Source of the DNA: Euclidia mi
Lineage: Eukaryota; Arthropoda; Insecta; Lepidoptera; Erebidae
Length of the DNA stretch: 64,000 nucleotides
Assembly: GCA_944739405.2 (NCBI GenBank)
Contig: OX123193.2
Coordinates: forward strand, 25,347,516-25,411,515
Direction of reading: 5' to 3'
Shown: piece by piece, positions 23,010-34,035 of the stretch
Numbering within the stretch: the stretch's first letter is position 1
Layout of the letters: the number at the start of each line of letters is the position of its first letter
Made by a program: the position numbers and the translations under genes
Notes under the pieces: generated by a model
The model's input: only the letters and a program-made list of their open reading frames with translations
The model's database searches: none
Told to the model about the DNA's origin: nothing

Positions 23010-26000
23010 TTACTAATCGTAAGAGTATTTACCTGTTTTTTATTAGGTATCACTATTGTCAAGAAGTTAAGTCTATAATTGAAGTACTTTCGTGTTAGAT
23101 ACGCATAAATTTTACCTAAGCTTTAATGTATACCTCTTTATCGTAAACACGCGGTCAGATAATGTTTCTAAAATTATTTCACTCCGGTTTATCGAACACT
23201 AATTAACACTTAAGCGTTAGTTCAGTGAGAGACCCATTAAAACGTAATCGAGAATTTTACCAAGTACGACTTAAAGGAATTAACGTACTTGACGATTATT
23301 TAGCGGGCACATGCGACAGTAACCTTAGACCCTATGGCAGCTGCGACACGACTTGTCGCACTTTTTTACTTGTTATCTGCGACGAAACTCTACACCCGCG
23401 AAAACTTGGAGCCGTTGTTTTTTGTCCTGCGAGCACGCGCTTAGCTCGCCATATGGTGTCCCGCCGACAGACGACCAATAAGACCTTTTTGTTACCATTC
23501 CTCATAACAGCTCATTATTCTTATTAGAATAACCGAAAATACTCCTTTTTGTTTAGTACCTGATGGCTAAATAAAATGGTTTTCGTTTAGTAACTGCATG
23601 AATTCGAAAATTAATCAACAAAGAAGTAATTTTAGTCGATTATATAACCGCGGCGGCAGAATGATCTACATTCGAGCGTATATTTTATAATCGCACGAAG
23701 AGACGCATATCGCGCCAATTCCCATTTGGGAACGGAAGTCGAAATATGAATTTTTAAAATTAGAAGCAATGCGGTGCGCAGGTGAGGACAGGCGACGACA
23801 AGCCGCACTCGCGCCCGACGCCCTGTGTTTTGACATAAATAATTTGGCCTCATTAATTAATTAAAAATGTAAATAGAGTCAATTAACTAGCCCTACATCT
23901 CACCATGATAAAGCTGTTATTTAATTGTAGTGACTTGTCGTTGGTTTTATAAATAACAGGGCCCTATGTTGAAATCGCTCTACATATTTATAGAAAAAGG
24001 CTAGCGCTTCTTAGAGCTCAGTAATATTTTGTCTTACAAAGCTTTTTACCCTTACTGTGCATTTTATAACCATCGTGTTACATAAAATTTGATGGCTAAT
24101 TTTGTATGAATATACTGTGTAAATAACATAAAATATAGTATTTGGTGGAATATAATCGAGCCGTAGTGAACTGTTAAATGCAAATCTCAAACTACAAATA
24201 ATTTGTCAAATGAGGGACAGCTCGGAAAAATTATAAATAAAGAAAATAATAGCGGGAAAACTACATTATTCTTGGTTAAGAGGAAATGGCTGTCAGCAGT
24301 GGTGTTTAAATCAAATTCAAAATTGGAACATCTTTCGACAGGAAACGTTAAATATATTAAAGTCGCGATGTGTGAGCAATAACGTCGCGCACACGATGCC
24401 TATTGTATTTTATAATTATTTGTACAAAATAATCTAAGATCTTATTTTTAGTCTTAACCATGCAGTTATGATTTAAATACGTTTAGCAATTTCGGGTCAG
24501 TACTTTACTATTCATGGGGTCAGTCTAAAATTGAGTAGTTATTGTGTTAAGTCTAAACAGCTTATATAAATGTAAAAAGTATAACTGCACAAGTTAATGA
24601 TATTTGAGTTGAGTATGATATAAGACATCTAAAAGATCAACAGAAGAAGCCCACAAGTATGATTCTGTATAAAAACGCATGACCTCAACTTGCGTTTAAA
24701 AATAAAGAGTCGCAATCGGTTTTCGTAGAGACCGACGAGAAATCGACTAACACCAGATCCACCGATATTTATTACCAATAAAATAGCTTATAGCACGCCC
24801 GATAATAATTACGCACACTTTTTTACTCCTCTATTTATACATCGAATTTAAACAAAAAATATCAGAGTTTAGTTTTTAGTAACAAAAATAATTTGATGCT
24901 TACAATAATATCCGGCCGAATATTATGTTAATATTAATTTATAATGGTAGAGACTGTCGCGGCAGATGGTGGCGGTAGTTCTGACACAATTAGCGCAGGT
25001 CCCTGAATGTCGTTAGATCAATCAATATTGTTTTTGAATTCTACACCCGTGAGCAAAAAATGGAGTATAAATTGATTGACTAATACGTGCACATGCCGAT
25101 TGTGCTTAAAGAGTCGTAAACGATTCCTGGGAATCCGATAGTGGTTCAATAAAACCTTCGCAGCGCTCGGCAAATCGTTCAGCTATTACATTGTCTAGAC
25201 TTAATAAAACATAGAGCGAAGAAGCGGTAGATAAGACAACACGTGGAAAATACTGCAACAATCACTTTTTCAGGTTATTTGAAACCCAAATCACATTTGG
25301 TTTTAAATTATAAGGAAATAAATGAAATTGAAGCACCATATCTACATGGAGATACTACTCGCACAGATTTAATTTAAATTCCAGTTTAGTCCTTTTTGGT
25401 GAAGGGTTTTTGATATTATGTAACCGTTTTCCTAGTAGAGTCACACACGAATGTTGGCGTGTTGCGTCATAACGTCGGTGTTAGTATTAGAAATGGCAAA
25501 TCGCGTGCACTATGCCGCGTCTATGGCGTTAGTTGTCGGTATGCGCGGCAGGTGCGCCGCCACCTGCGCACGCGCCGACAGTCGTTACAAAAACCGTGCG
25601 CGAGCCTCGAGGGGGGAAGGGGAGGGGTTGCACCACGCTGTAAACACTCACCGTCATACTTAGAACATAGCTGACATAAGGGAAGCCATTAAACTTGCAT
25701 CGATGTATTAATAATACATGTTTAAAAGCCGATTTAGTTAAGCCGAGCCTTCGAAGGAAATAAATATCGAATTACATTTATGAGCAATTTTAAGAACAAT
25801 TTTTTTTATATGGATTGAACAAATTGCTGTTGTAAGTGTATGTTTGGTGTAATAAACTCTGTACTCGCCTTTCATGGCAAAAGGTTCTGATCGACTACAG
25901 GTTTTACGATCTTTATCATTATTCTAACGTAGGAAGGAATCGAATAAGCTTCCAAAACTTACAAGATCGAAGAATCTGAAGGCCATCGGTCTATAAGGAT

Positions 26001-26199
26001 AAAATCCAAATAATGGATTTGACAGCTTATACCTACCTACACTACTACATTTGCCTACTACTTATTCAAAATCATGGTTACACATCAAGCATTCACATAA
26101 TGACAGCGAGCCTACGACTATTCCCATATAAAAAACATACGTAAGCAAATAAATCACATGTGGATATTGTGTTGTGTGATAGACATAAAACTGCAGGCA

Positions 26200-26290
26200 G
26201 GATGTAGCGGCGCTACAGACGACGGAAGTGGCGGCGCGAGCGCATCAATGGCGGCGACGTGACCTGCTGCTTGTGACGTCAGTCCATTCA
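26200..26290. promoter_or_regulatory. candidate intronic enhancer with ETS, Pho/YY1 and CRE motifs
   Basis: CGGAAGTG at 26223-26230 (ETS), ATGGCG at 26248-26253 (Pho/YY1-like core) and TGACGTCA at 26274-26281 (CRE) lie within 60 bases in a CpG-rich island. The combination recurs at 26.9 kb. Function is inferred from motifs only. Confidence 0.4.
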
Positions 26291-26889
26291 CATCTCTCAC
26301 TTCAATAACGTGTAATATGCCGATCACAAATATATCACTTTTCCAATATAAAAATTATGTAGTACATTTAAACAACAACGCGCCGGAATCGACTAAAATA
26401 AAACTAAAATCGCATCACTACCACCAGATGTGACTTAAAAATAAGATACTAAACAATCATTAACTGCGGTTAGTGGTTACGTATAAAACGGCCATGATTC
26501 TTCAGATTGAATTGTTAATGTTGGCTGTCCAAATAGCCAGCTTCTGTATCACGTGGCTAGGAAGCGGATATGTCTCAAGTCATCGTTGGATTTCCTTGTT
26601 TGTAAATGTCCAAACATCCCTATCCTGAATAATATATCAATTTTGAATGACTAATGGTTTAAAAAACAAAGCCCAATTGTTCTTTGTTGTAATCTGTGTG
26701 ACTAGTATAAGAAGTAGAAGCTTTTACAGTTTATTTGCTCTAGACTGTAAGTACTTACAGAAAATTCATCTAGCATTTTACATGTACTCGAAACCTCTAA
26801 GCTCTCGCTTAGAATCGTGACAAGTATGAAACCAATTTCTTGAATAGGGGCTGTCGATTAGACTAAAAGCGATTATAAAAGTTGGTATG

Positions 26890-26985
26890 GATTACGGCGG
26901 CGCGGGCGGTGGCCGGAAGTGGCCATATTAATTTATGAATGAAGCTACGTGACGTCGCTGACTAGACTATGACGTCATACGTGCA
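26890..26985. promoter_or_regulatory. second candidate intronic enhancer with ETS and CRE motifs
   Basis: CCGGAAGT at 26913-26920, immediately followed by GGCCATATTAAT (a Pho-like GCCAT), then TGACGTCG at 26950-26957 and a full TGACGTCA at 26970-26977. The order and spacing resemble the 26.2-kb island. Confidence 0.4.
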
Positions 26986-27639
26986 TATTACACAGTATTC
27001 AGCCCGCGAAATACAGGATTAGACAAGGAACAAATGAAAAATGCATAGACAAAAGAGCTCATTAATACCTTCTCAGAATATATTATAGGTTAATAGTTTA
27101 AAAATTAAGTTTAAAAAAAGAATTATGGAGTCCATCCAAATCGTGTGATTATGTTTTAAATTAGGAATCGATTTGTCAAAATTTGCTTGCCGTGCTGTAT
27201 AATACTTAACGAAGTGGATGGACTAGTGGTTTTACATATTATATTAGTTTCTTTTGTATAATCGACTAATGAATAAGGTGGTTTATATTTAGTATGGGTT
27301 AGTGATAACTTTGCTATCGTGCACATGTCTCGCAGGTCACGGGACAACAGCTGCGGACGTTAGACAGGTGTTTCTAACGTGACAACTTGTTTGTCGTCGT
27401 GTATTGCACTTGATATATAGTACCTGCTTGTTTTTCTCATAGCCACGAATTGGAATATCGATTTTAATTATAAATGCACGAATGGCGTGGCGTCAAATAT
27501 AAAGGCTTCGCATGGGGCAATGTAATAGTTGTCAGGTGTTAAGCGGTAAGTAAGGTTACCGTTAAGCGATTATTCTACTATTATTTGACTAACATGCGTT
27601 TCCGGTCAAGTAATAATAATTTTTACACGAAGTAATGTA

Positions 27640-27975
27640 TTATGTAGTGACAAGCATCGAGAAAGGTATGCTAAGATGGTTTGGGCACGTGGAGAGGATG
27701 GATGACGAAAGACTGACGAAGCAGATAATTATATAAGGAAAGTGTGGAAGGGACAGGACGAAGGAGAAGACCTAGGCGGATGTTCTCTGACCAGATTGGA
27801 GAAATCCTAAAAACAGGACAGGTTAGAAGTGTCCTGAACAGAAGAGCATGCATGAGGAATCAGATGGGAGTGAATGAAGCAAGAGAGATATGTCAGGATC
27901 GTTGCAAATGGCGTTTCGTAGTCTCTGCCTACCCCTCCGGGAAACAGGCGTGAGTCTATGTATGTACTTATGTAT
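27640..27975 (+). mobile_element. 3' end of a lepidopteran LINE
   Basis: The plus strand reads LRWFGHVERMDDERLTKQI, then, in other frames, RRRRPRRMFSDQIGEILK and NEAREICQDRCKWR. This is the C-terminal tail seen in many insect LINE ORF2 proteins. It ends in a 3' segment CTCTGCCTACCCCTCCGGG followed by a TGTA-type tail. The same 3' segment ends the SINEs at 59-60 kb. Stops and shifts make it a pseudogene fragment. Confidence 0.8.
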
Positions 27976-30900
27976 GTAGTAATAGATACTCCTAATTTAC
28001 CCATAGGAGGATCGTTCCCGAAGTACGCGCTTGTCTTGATTTGGTCTCTGTTGACTTTAAAGAGCTCCCTTACGTGCACTCCACGTTTCAATGTAAGAAA
28101 ATTTACTTCAGAATTAGTTTAGCGATTTTAAGGTCTTTTATTTGCAGCGTTCCTGTGTTTAGAAGACACATCCGTGGCATTTTAACTCAAATAATGAATA
28201 ACTATACCAGCAAAGTATATTTTCAAAAGGTCTGATTTATTTTTCTTCTACTCACTATGTCAGATATTACAGATATTTAATTTCAGATTGAAGTGATTAA
28301 CAGAAACGACTTGACGAATAGCCATTTGCAGGAGTTAAGTGCTTTTGCTCTGCGTTTTATGTTAAGGCAGCATTCAACTAGCTTACGACCAGACAGGGCA
28401 CGTTCAAGGAAAACTAATAACTTCTTATTAATGATAATGAGGTTTAATAACAACCGCATTCGTTTCATATATATTGCTTACGGGAGCAAATCCTATTAAA
28501 CACAGTGTATTACCTTTTGATGACTGATTTATTTTGTCGATTCCATATAAGTATCTATAATACACATTTGAGAAAGGTTTTCGATTTTCGTTTGACTAGA
28601 ACAAGAGTGCTTATAACTTACACAAACACTAAAACTTACACAATTGCCATGGCATGTTGAACCAGCAAGGTTCAATAATAGAGTCCGTTTTATTTCGATG
28701 CGTATACGGTAATGTTAGAATTAAGCTTTACACCTCAGGATTTTACTATACTTTGTTGGTTGTAAGGTACAGCTAAGAGAGGAAGGTCTGCACTCCGTAG
28801 TAGCTTAAAAATATCAGAAGCATCTCGACGGTGGCAATTTTTTATATCCTTTTGCTTCGTAAGGTCTAGGTTAAAAGATTGTCACTATTTCTAAACACAA
28901 CCTTAATTTGCTTCTATATATCCAGATATGTTTATTGAATAATACACTAACTAATAAAGAAATATCTATATTGTCCGAAGGCGTCGACCTGCAGATTTCA
29001 CGTGGTCACTAATTCAAGTGTAAATCGTTCGTCAGTACGTATATCACGTCAGTACAGAGATTCGCGTCGAGCTGTAAAAGGAAGGAAGCGATTACTGAAA
29101 GGTGATCGACCCGTACCGTTACCTGTAGCCTCCGAATGGTGACCATTTATGAGCACGCCGATTGTACTGTGTCACCACATCGATTACATCTGAAGCTGTT
29201 CTATGAATATTCAAACTACTCGGACGTGGCGCGCTTAAAAACTACGACGGTGTACAACACTAGTTTTAATCGACTATAAAATTATTTGATGAATACGCAT
29301 TTGAATAATAGCGTTACTCTAACAGAATTGGTATGTAGTAATTATAATATAGCTCGTAGTTTAGATGGTAGATACAATATAGGCATGACGCTTTGATTGA
29401 ATATTCCTCATATAAAATATTAATATGAAATTCGCGCTGCTCTACCTCAGTAGAGGAAAAACTTCTACTACTAATGCAGTAAAGGGAATAGTTATACAAT
29501 TTTCACTTTTGCTAAAAACAGGCTTACAATATTTTTTATGTCTTTTTGTCGATTGGAGACATCGTAATTCGGCTGAACCAGGCTTTCAATATACAGATTT
29601 CAGCAATATAGTAATGTCAAGCAATCTTAATATTGTAATCTAGGTTTCTTTCTTAGGACCTAGTTAGGTATTAATAACTTTACGATTACGTCATATAGGA
29701 TAGTTTCTTAGTCTCTCTAGACTTGTAATTTGCCATGTTATTACATAATAGAGTAGTTTCTTACAGAGTTTTGCAGTAGCTACATTTGATAAATAGTTTA
29801 CCAAATTGGATACTTTATTTTCAATAACGTGGACCGCATCGAATCAAATACAGTTTAGCATCGATCTCACAAGTAAACGACGGCCAATAAATTATATTAT
29901 AATTATTATGTTTGTGAACATTAATGGACGTGTGATCTCTTCTAAATTAATTTTTATAGCACGATAGATATAATTAAAAACTTGATTTCTTGTAGGTATG
30001 TGAAATAAGACCAAGGGCGTACGTGTGATGGTCAGCCTGGTAGGTAGATATTTAACTGTTGGAAGGTGCGGTGGGTGATATGTCGATGTCGTGGTGCAGT
30101 GGAGCAGTTGAGGGGCGAGTTAACAATGCTTTCACGTAATGTTCGTATGCAAATCTGTGCGATGTGACAATACTGCAAAGCTTTTGATGCGCGTCACGCG
30201 GCGGAAGCGCGGGCGGCGCGGCGCGGGCGCAACGCAACCCCGCGCGCGCGCCGGATCCAACATGGCGGCGGCGAAAGTGCTTCCGCTCCCTACTTGAGAG
30301 TTCTCAATGAAGCGCTGCTTATTTATAACGTAAATGTGTTTATGATTTAAATAAATGTTGAGCTTTTATAAAGATGCGATTTGTCAGCGTTCATTTACCT
30401 TGTCCGTTTCCTGTGCTCAATGAATTTAACTGTGTTTTATGGAACGCCACAGATAAAAATCTGTGTTTAAATGTTGCTTTATTTTTTGTTCATTCATTAC
30501 TTTTTGAAAGGTATGACCGCGATTTATTTAGCAACGGTAATATAACATAGGATTAAGTTTAAACTTCATTGAGTGGTTATTTGATTACGTGTCGCAATGT
30601 TGCAAGAATTACGCAAATAAGGAGAGTAATAAGATACTGAAATATAATAAGTGAATACCTAATGTTAGTAAGGTAACGACGTAGGTTCTAATAGATTTCA
30701 ATGTAATTAACTCGCTGCAAGATTATTGGTGTTTGCTGTTTTTTTGCGTTAGCTGTAACCGCAGGATTAATGAGCTCTTACTACGGCTATTTTAATTGTG
30801 AGAAACGCACATAAATAACTATGCCCAGATGTATTAAGATTTAACTACATTGTAGAGCATATTTTTTATCTCATTATTTTAAATTACGAAGCAAAATTAA

Positions 30901-31273
30901 GACAAGGGAAACATATATAAATCCTAACGCCACATAAATTAGATAGAATTTTTATATCAAATAATTTTACATGAAAATTCGACTAAATTTGTGTTAGACG
31001 TCAAAATAATATTTAAGTGTACAACTTTTGAATATTAATGAAGAGTCTTATATTTATTACAAGAACGTACATATTAAAAATCAAATATCACGCATTATTT
31101 ACTTACGGCCATTTTCAATATTCGAACTATAGATAGATCTGTAGATTTTAGATTCGTGTTTGACATATTTTGTAAGGAGCTAATGTCAAAAACTGTCAAA
31201 AATGGATCTAAAATCAGAGGTTGCAAATAATGCTTTACATCATCGTTAATCTGAATGAGGTAGAGTTACCGAC
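27976..31273 (-). other. pnt: pnt intron up to the P1 first exon
   Basis: Mostly AT-rich with no exon. 30185-30290 is a sharp CpG island containing GCGGAAGCG, the Pho/YY1-like AACATGGCGGC (30259-30269) and CTTCCG; it lies about 1.3 kb downstream of the P1 first exon and is a likely regulatory element. Confidence 0.55.
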
Positions 31274-31586
31274 CTGTAGGCAGTATGAAGGAAGGATCGC
31301 ACATGGGATCCACTGAAGGGTCGTAGGCGAGCCTGCTCTGCTCGCCATAGTGCAGCTTGCCTGCGTTGGGCACTGATTGTTCGTAACTCAAGCGGGCGAC
31401 GTTGGCCAGCGCTTGCTCATAGTTGAGTCTACCACTGTCCCTCTGTTCCGTCTGGTTGTCGGAGTAGGATTTCACTTTAGCACTGTAGTCTGTGAAGTTG
31501 AGCTTGGTGAGTGTGGACATGGGGATGTCTAGGGGCGCCGCGCACGGGGGCACGGCGGCTTCGCGCGGCGCCTCCACCAGCAGCAT
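31274..31586 (-). CDS. pnt: pnt alternative first exon (P1-like, PNT-less isoform)
   Basis: Coding part of an alternative first exon. The ATG at 31586 sits in a good context (GCCATGC), and 104 codons follow to FILPT, with donor CAG|GTCGGT in phase 1. A second GT (TCG|GTAACT) four bases on would give the wrong phase for the next exon, so it is rejected. Joined to 16875-17123 and the four downstream exons, this gives a 353-residue protein that has the ETS domain but no PNT domain or ERK-site exon. That is the design of Drosophila Pointed-P1, a constitutive activator. The N-terminus is not recognised as a domain; it holds a degenerate repeat (RLNYEQ, RLSYEQ, KLHYGEQ, RLAYDP) at residues about 53-92. 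A shorter start at an internal MSTLTKL is possible. Confidence 0.85.
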
Positions 31587-32060
31587 GGCACCGGCCCCCG
31601 TGCGCTCTCGTGCCGCTCAACAACACATTACTCCGAACCACTAATTTAATAATTGCCGCTTTTTGTATGCCTCATAGAAAATATTATTTTAATTTCCAAA
31701 TAATAAATTCAACTCAATTCGGAAATCGTTATCTTTAAATCACTGTTATTTAAAAATATTGCAGGCGCTTTCACAAAGTTGACCGATGAAGTATGTTCGC
31801 GTGACGGGTGTCGAGTGCGAGTGCGAGCTTTTGTGTGCGTGAAGAGAGAGTCGCAGTACCGTCCCGCGTCGCGCCTAATCTCCGACTGCGAGAGTGCGAG
31901 CTTTCGGGCGGATCGAGAGGGCGGCCGTGGAAAATGCGGGCCGAGCGGCGCCGATGATAGCCGAGCGCGCCCGAAGCGCCGCGAGCGAGCGCGAATGTAC
32001 GACCTGTCGCGTCACCTGCGCCACTACGCACCACCAACTGTTGCGCGACCGTTGATTTTT
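31587..32060 (-). promoter_or_regulatory. pnt: P1 5' UTR and CpG-rich promoter region
   Basis: Directly upstream of the P1 start. The segment 31780-32040 is strongly CpG-rich in an AT-rich neighbourhood, with clusters of CGCGCTCGCTCG-type words and GCAGTCGG, a possible initiator, near 31885 on the minus strand. Nearer the ATG an AT-rich stretch (about 31630-31770) may be 5' UTR. The long open frames on both strands here reflect composition. The transcription start is not fixed by the sequence. Confidence 0.55.
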
Positions 32061-33624
32061 TTTTTGCCAACCCTCGCGATGATTATCACGAAATTAGCAC
32101 AAGCACTTCACTTCAAACAACAACATAAAATCACTCTGCTTACACCTCCTGCACTTGTGTGCACCGCTCGTGGAAATTAATTGGATGCAAGTCACTGCAC
32201 AATTGTTACATGCATGCGAATCACACTAACACTAGAAATATAATAAGTCACAATTATTAATAAATATTTCATTCTTACAATATCGCTTGGTTATTTTCCT
32301 GTTGCTTATCATTTAAGGAAAATGCAATCGGGAATAGTGTTAGCTCAGAATTAACTCTACATAGTAATAACTTCTATAGAGAGCCCGTACCGAGTACTCT
32401 GTACAAAAAATGTGTAATAATATTTTGTCAAGAATCGGTAAATTACGTGTTGGGTATGATATTTACAATGTTTTTTATTTTAGTGCGAACAATGGTTCGT
32501 AATTTATAACGCTTCTTAGTTGGAAATTACTTAGCAAGTTTCAGCGAGGAGGCACGGGCATTGTTTGTGGAGACTATAAAAACGAAACGATTAAATACTA
32601 TGTACGATACATTACACAGATACTGAGCTGACATAATTAATGTATCTACTAGGGCTGACACGTCTTTGATAACCTTAACGGTTTTATATTGTTTAACTTT
32701 ACTCTACATTTAGCTACATAGCCAGAAAAAGCTTTACTCTTCTACTAAATATTGACGATATTTTATCATTAGCCAGTCTTTCGGCATATGTACTGTCAGC
32801 TACATAAATCATTCACATTTACTTGATTTTGAATGGTTATATCGTCCCAACTTTTGATTTAAAATTAGAAACAATAATTGAAGAGTTTCAATTTATATAA
32901 TATTTTGAGGCTTGTAGCGACTTATGTAGACTACCTACCTTTGTTTTGAGTATCCAATATTTCGGCACCGTTGCAAGCGCCATTTTAACGGACAAACGAA
33001 ACAAACGGTTTAAATTCCAGTAATTATCAAAAGTACAAAATTTTTAGATTTTGCCAAGAAACGAATATAGTAAAAAAACTTAGCATGATTTTGATACTTT
33101 AAAATTGGCAGCCCTGAATAACAGTGACGCGCAGGGCAGATATGTTTCCAAGCCTTATATTACTGAAATACGTATATTGCGTATATCAAATAAACTCTAT
33201 AAATACCAATACCGCAGTACGGTCATTGTTCAATAACATTAGTTAATGGATTAAATATATTATCAATTAAATGTTAGTTTATGGTCATAATAATAAATAG
33301 AGTTATTGAGCTGTGAGACAGAGCACCCATTTGACCTCTCATTTATCTGCTAATAAGCTGTCTTTTTCCCACAGTTTCATTCGTTTATTTTTCTGTATTT
33401 TTATAACAGCGACTTATATAGGAATTGTGAACCTAAATCATCCAAGGATTGCGAATTGCAAAGACACACGCAAAAACGTCTTAATTCTTTGCATCTCTAG
33501 AACGCGATTCAAATAATATCAACTCTACATTTTACAAAAAATCTTTAATGCTATTTCAAATGCATAGCAATTATTTATTGATTCAAATATGGTATTTATT
33601 TATTTTCTCTAATTCTGCGTTATT
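32061..33624 (-). other. pnt: upstream of P1; intron of the long isoform
   Basis: AT-rich with no exon. AGGGCTGACA near 32645 and GGCAGCCCTG near 33108 are partly inverted and may mark the edges of an old DNA element, but they are too short to call. Confidence 0.45.
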
Positions 33625-34035
33625 GTTGTAATTCTTAATTGTTGTAAAAGGCAGCGATAGCCTAGTGGAGATACCAACAGACTGCCATGCAGAGGGTATC
33701 GGGTTCGAATCCACGGCGCGCACCAATGACTTTTCGGAGTTATGTGCGTATTAAATTGTCAATTATCGCTTGTCCCGTGCCTCGGAGAGCACGTTAAGCC
33801 GTCGGTCCCGGTTGTCATGAAGATCTTTGACAGTCGTTAAAGGGCGTCAGTACCTTCTAAATAAACTGACACTAGTCTAAACCATGGAATATTGCTATCC
33901 CTTCGGGTTGCGGAGGTCAGACAGGCAGTCGCTCTGTGGAAAAGCTAATATTCAGCCAAATCCGGTTAGACTAGTAAGCGGAGCCCAGATTGAAACTGGG
34001 ATAACGCTAGGAGGATGATGATGTTGTAATTCTTA
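33625..34035 (+). mobile_element. tRNA-headed SINE, family A, full copy with 13-bp duplication
   Basis: A 385-bp element (33638-34022) between GTTGTAATTCTTA at 33625-33637 and 34023-34035. The head contains a box A match (TAGCCTAGTGG, 33659-33669) and a perfect box B (GGTTCGAATCC) near 33702-33712, so an intact internal pol III promoter is present. The tail is GGATGATGAT. It is the same family as 5989-6382, in opposite orientation. A shorter minus-orientation fragment is at about 47880-47975. Confidence 0.92.

Larger units (their letters stand above)
23010..27639 (-). other. pnt: pnt intron with CpG-rich regulatory-like islands
   Basis: No exon was found. The open frame at 23225-23527 has no recognisable domain. 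25540-25640 is GC-rich and contains an inverted E-box pair (GCAGGTG...CACCTGC). The two islands at 26.2 and 26.9 kb are listed separately. Confidence 0.55.

Noticed and set aside
31779..32180. 133-codon plus-strand protein
   Set aside because: It overlaps the CpG-rich P1 promoter, has low-complexity Arg/Ala-rich composition and no domain. GC-rich DNA lacks stops by chance.
32640..33120. DNA transposon with AGGGCTG / CAGCCCT ends
   Set aside because: The inverted match is only about 7 bases and no target duplication was found.
33651..33725. tRNA gene
   Set aside because: Perfect box A and box B, but it is the head of a 385-bp SINE with target duplications and a second copy at 5989-6382.
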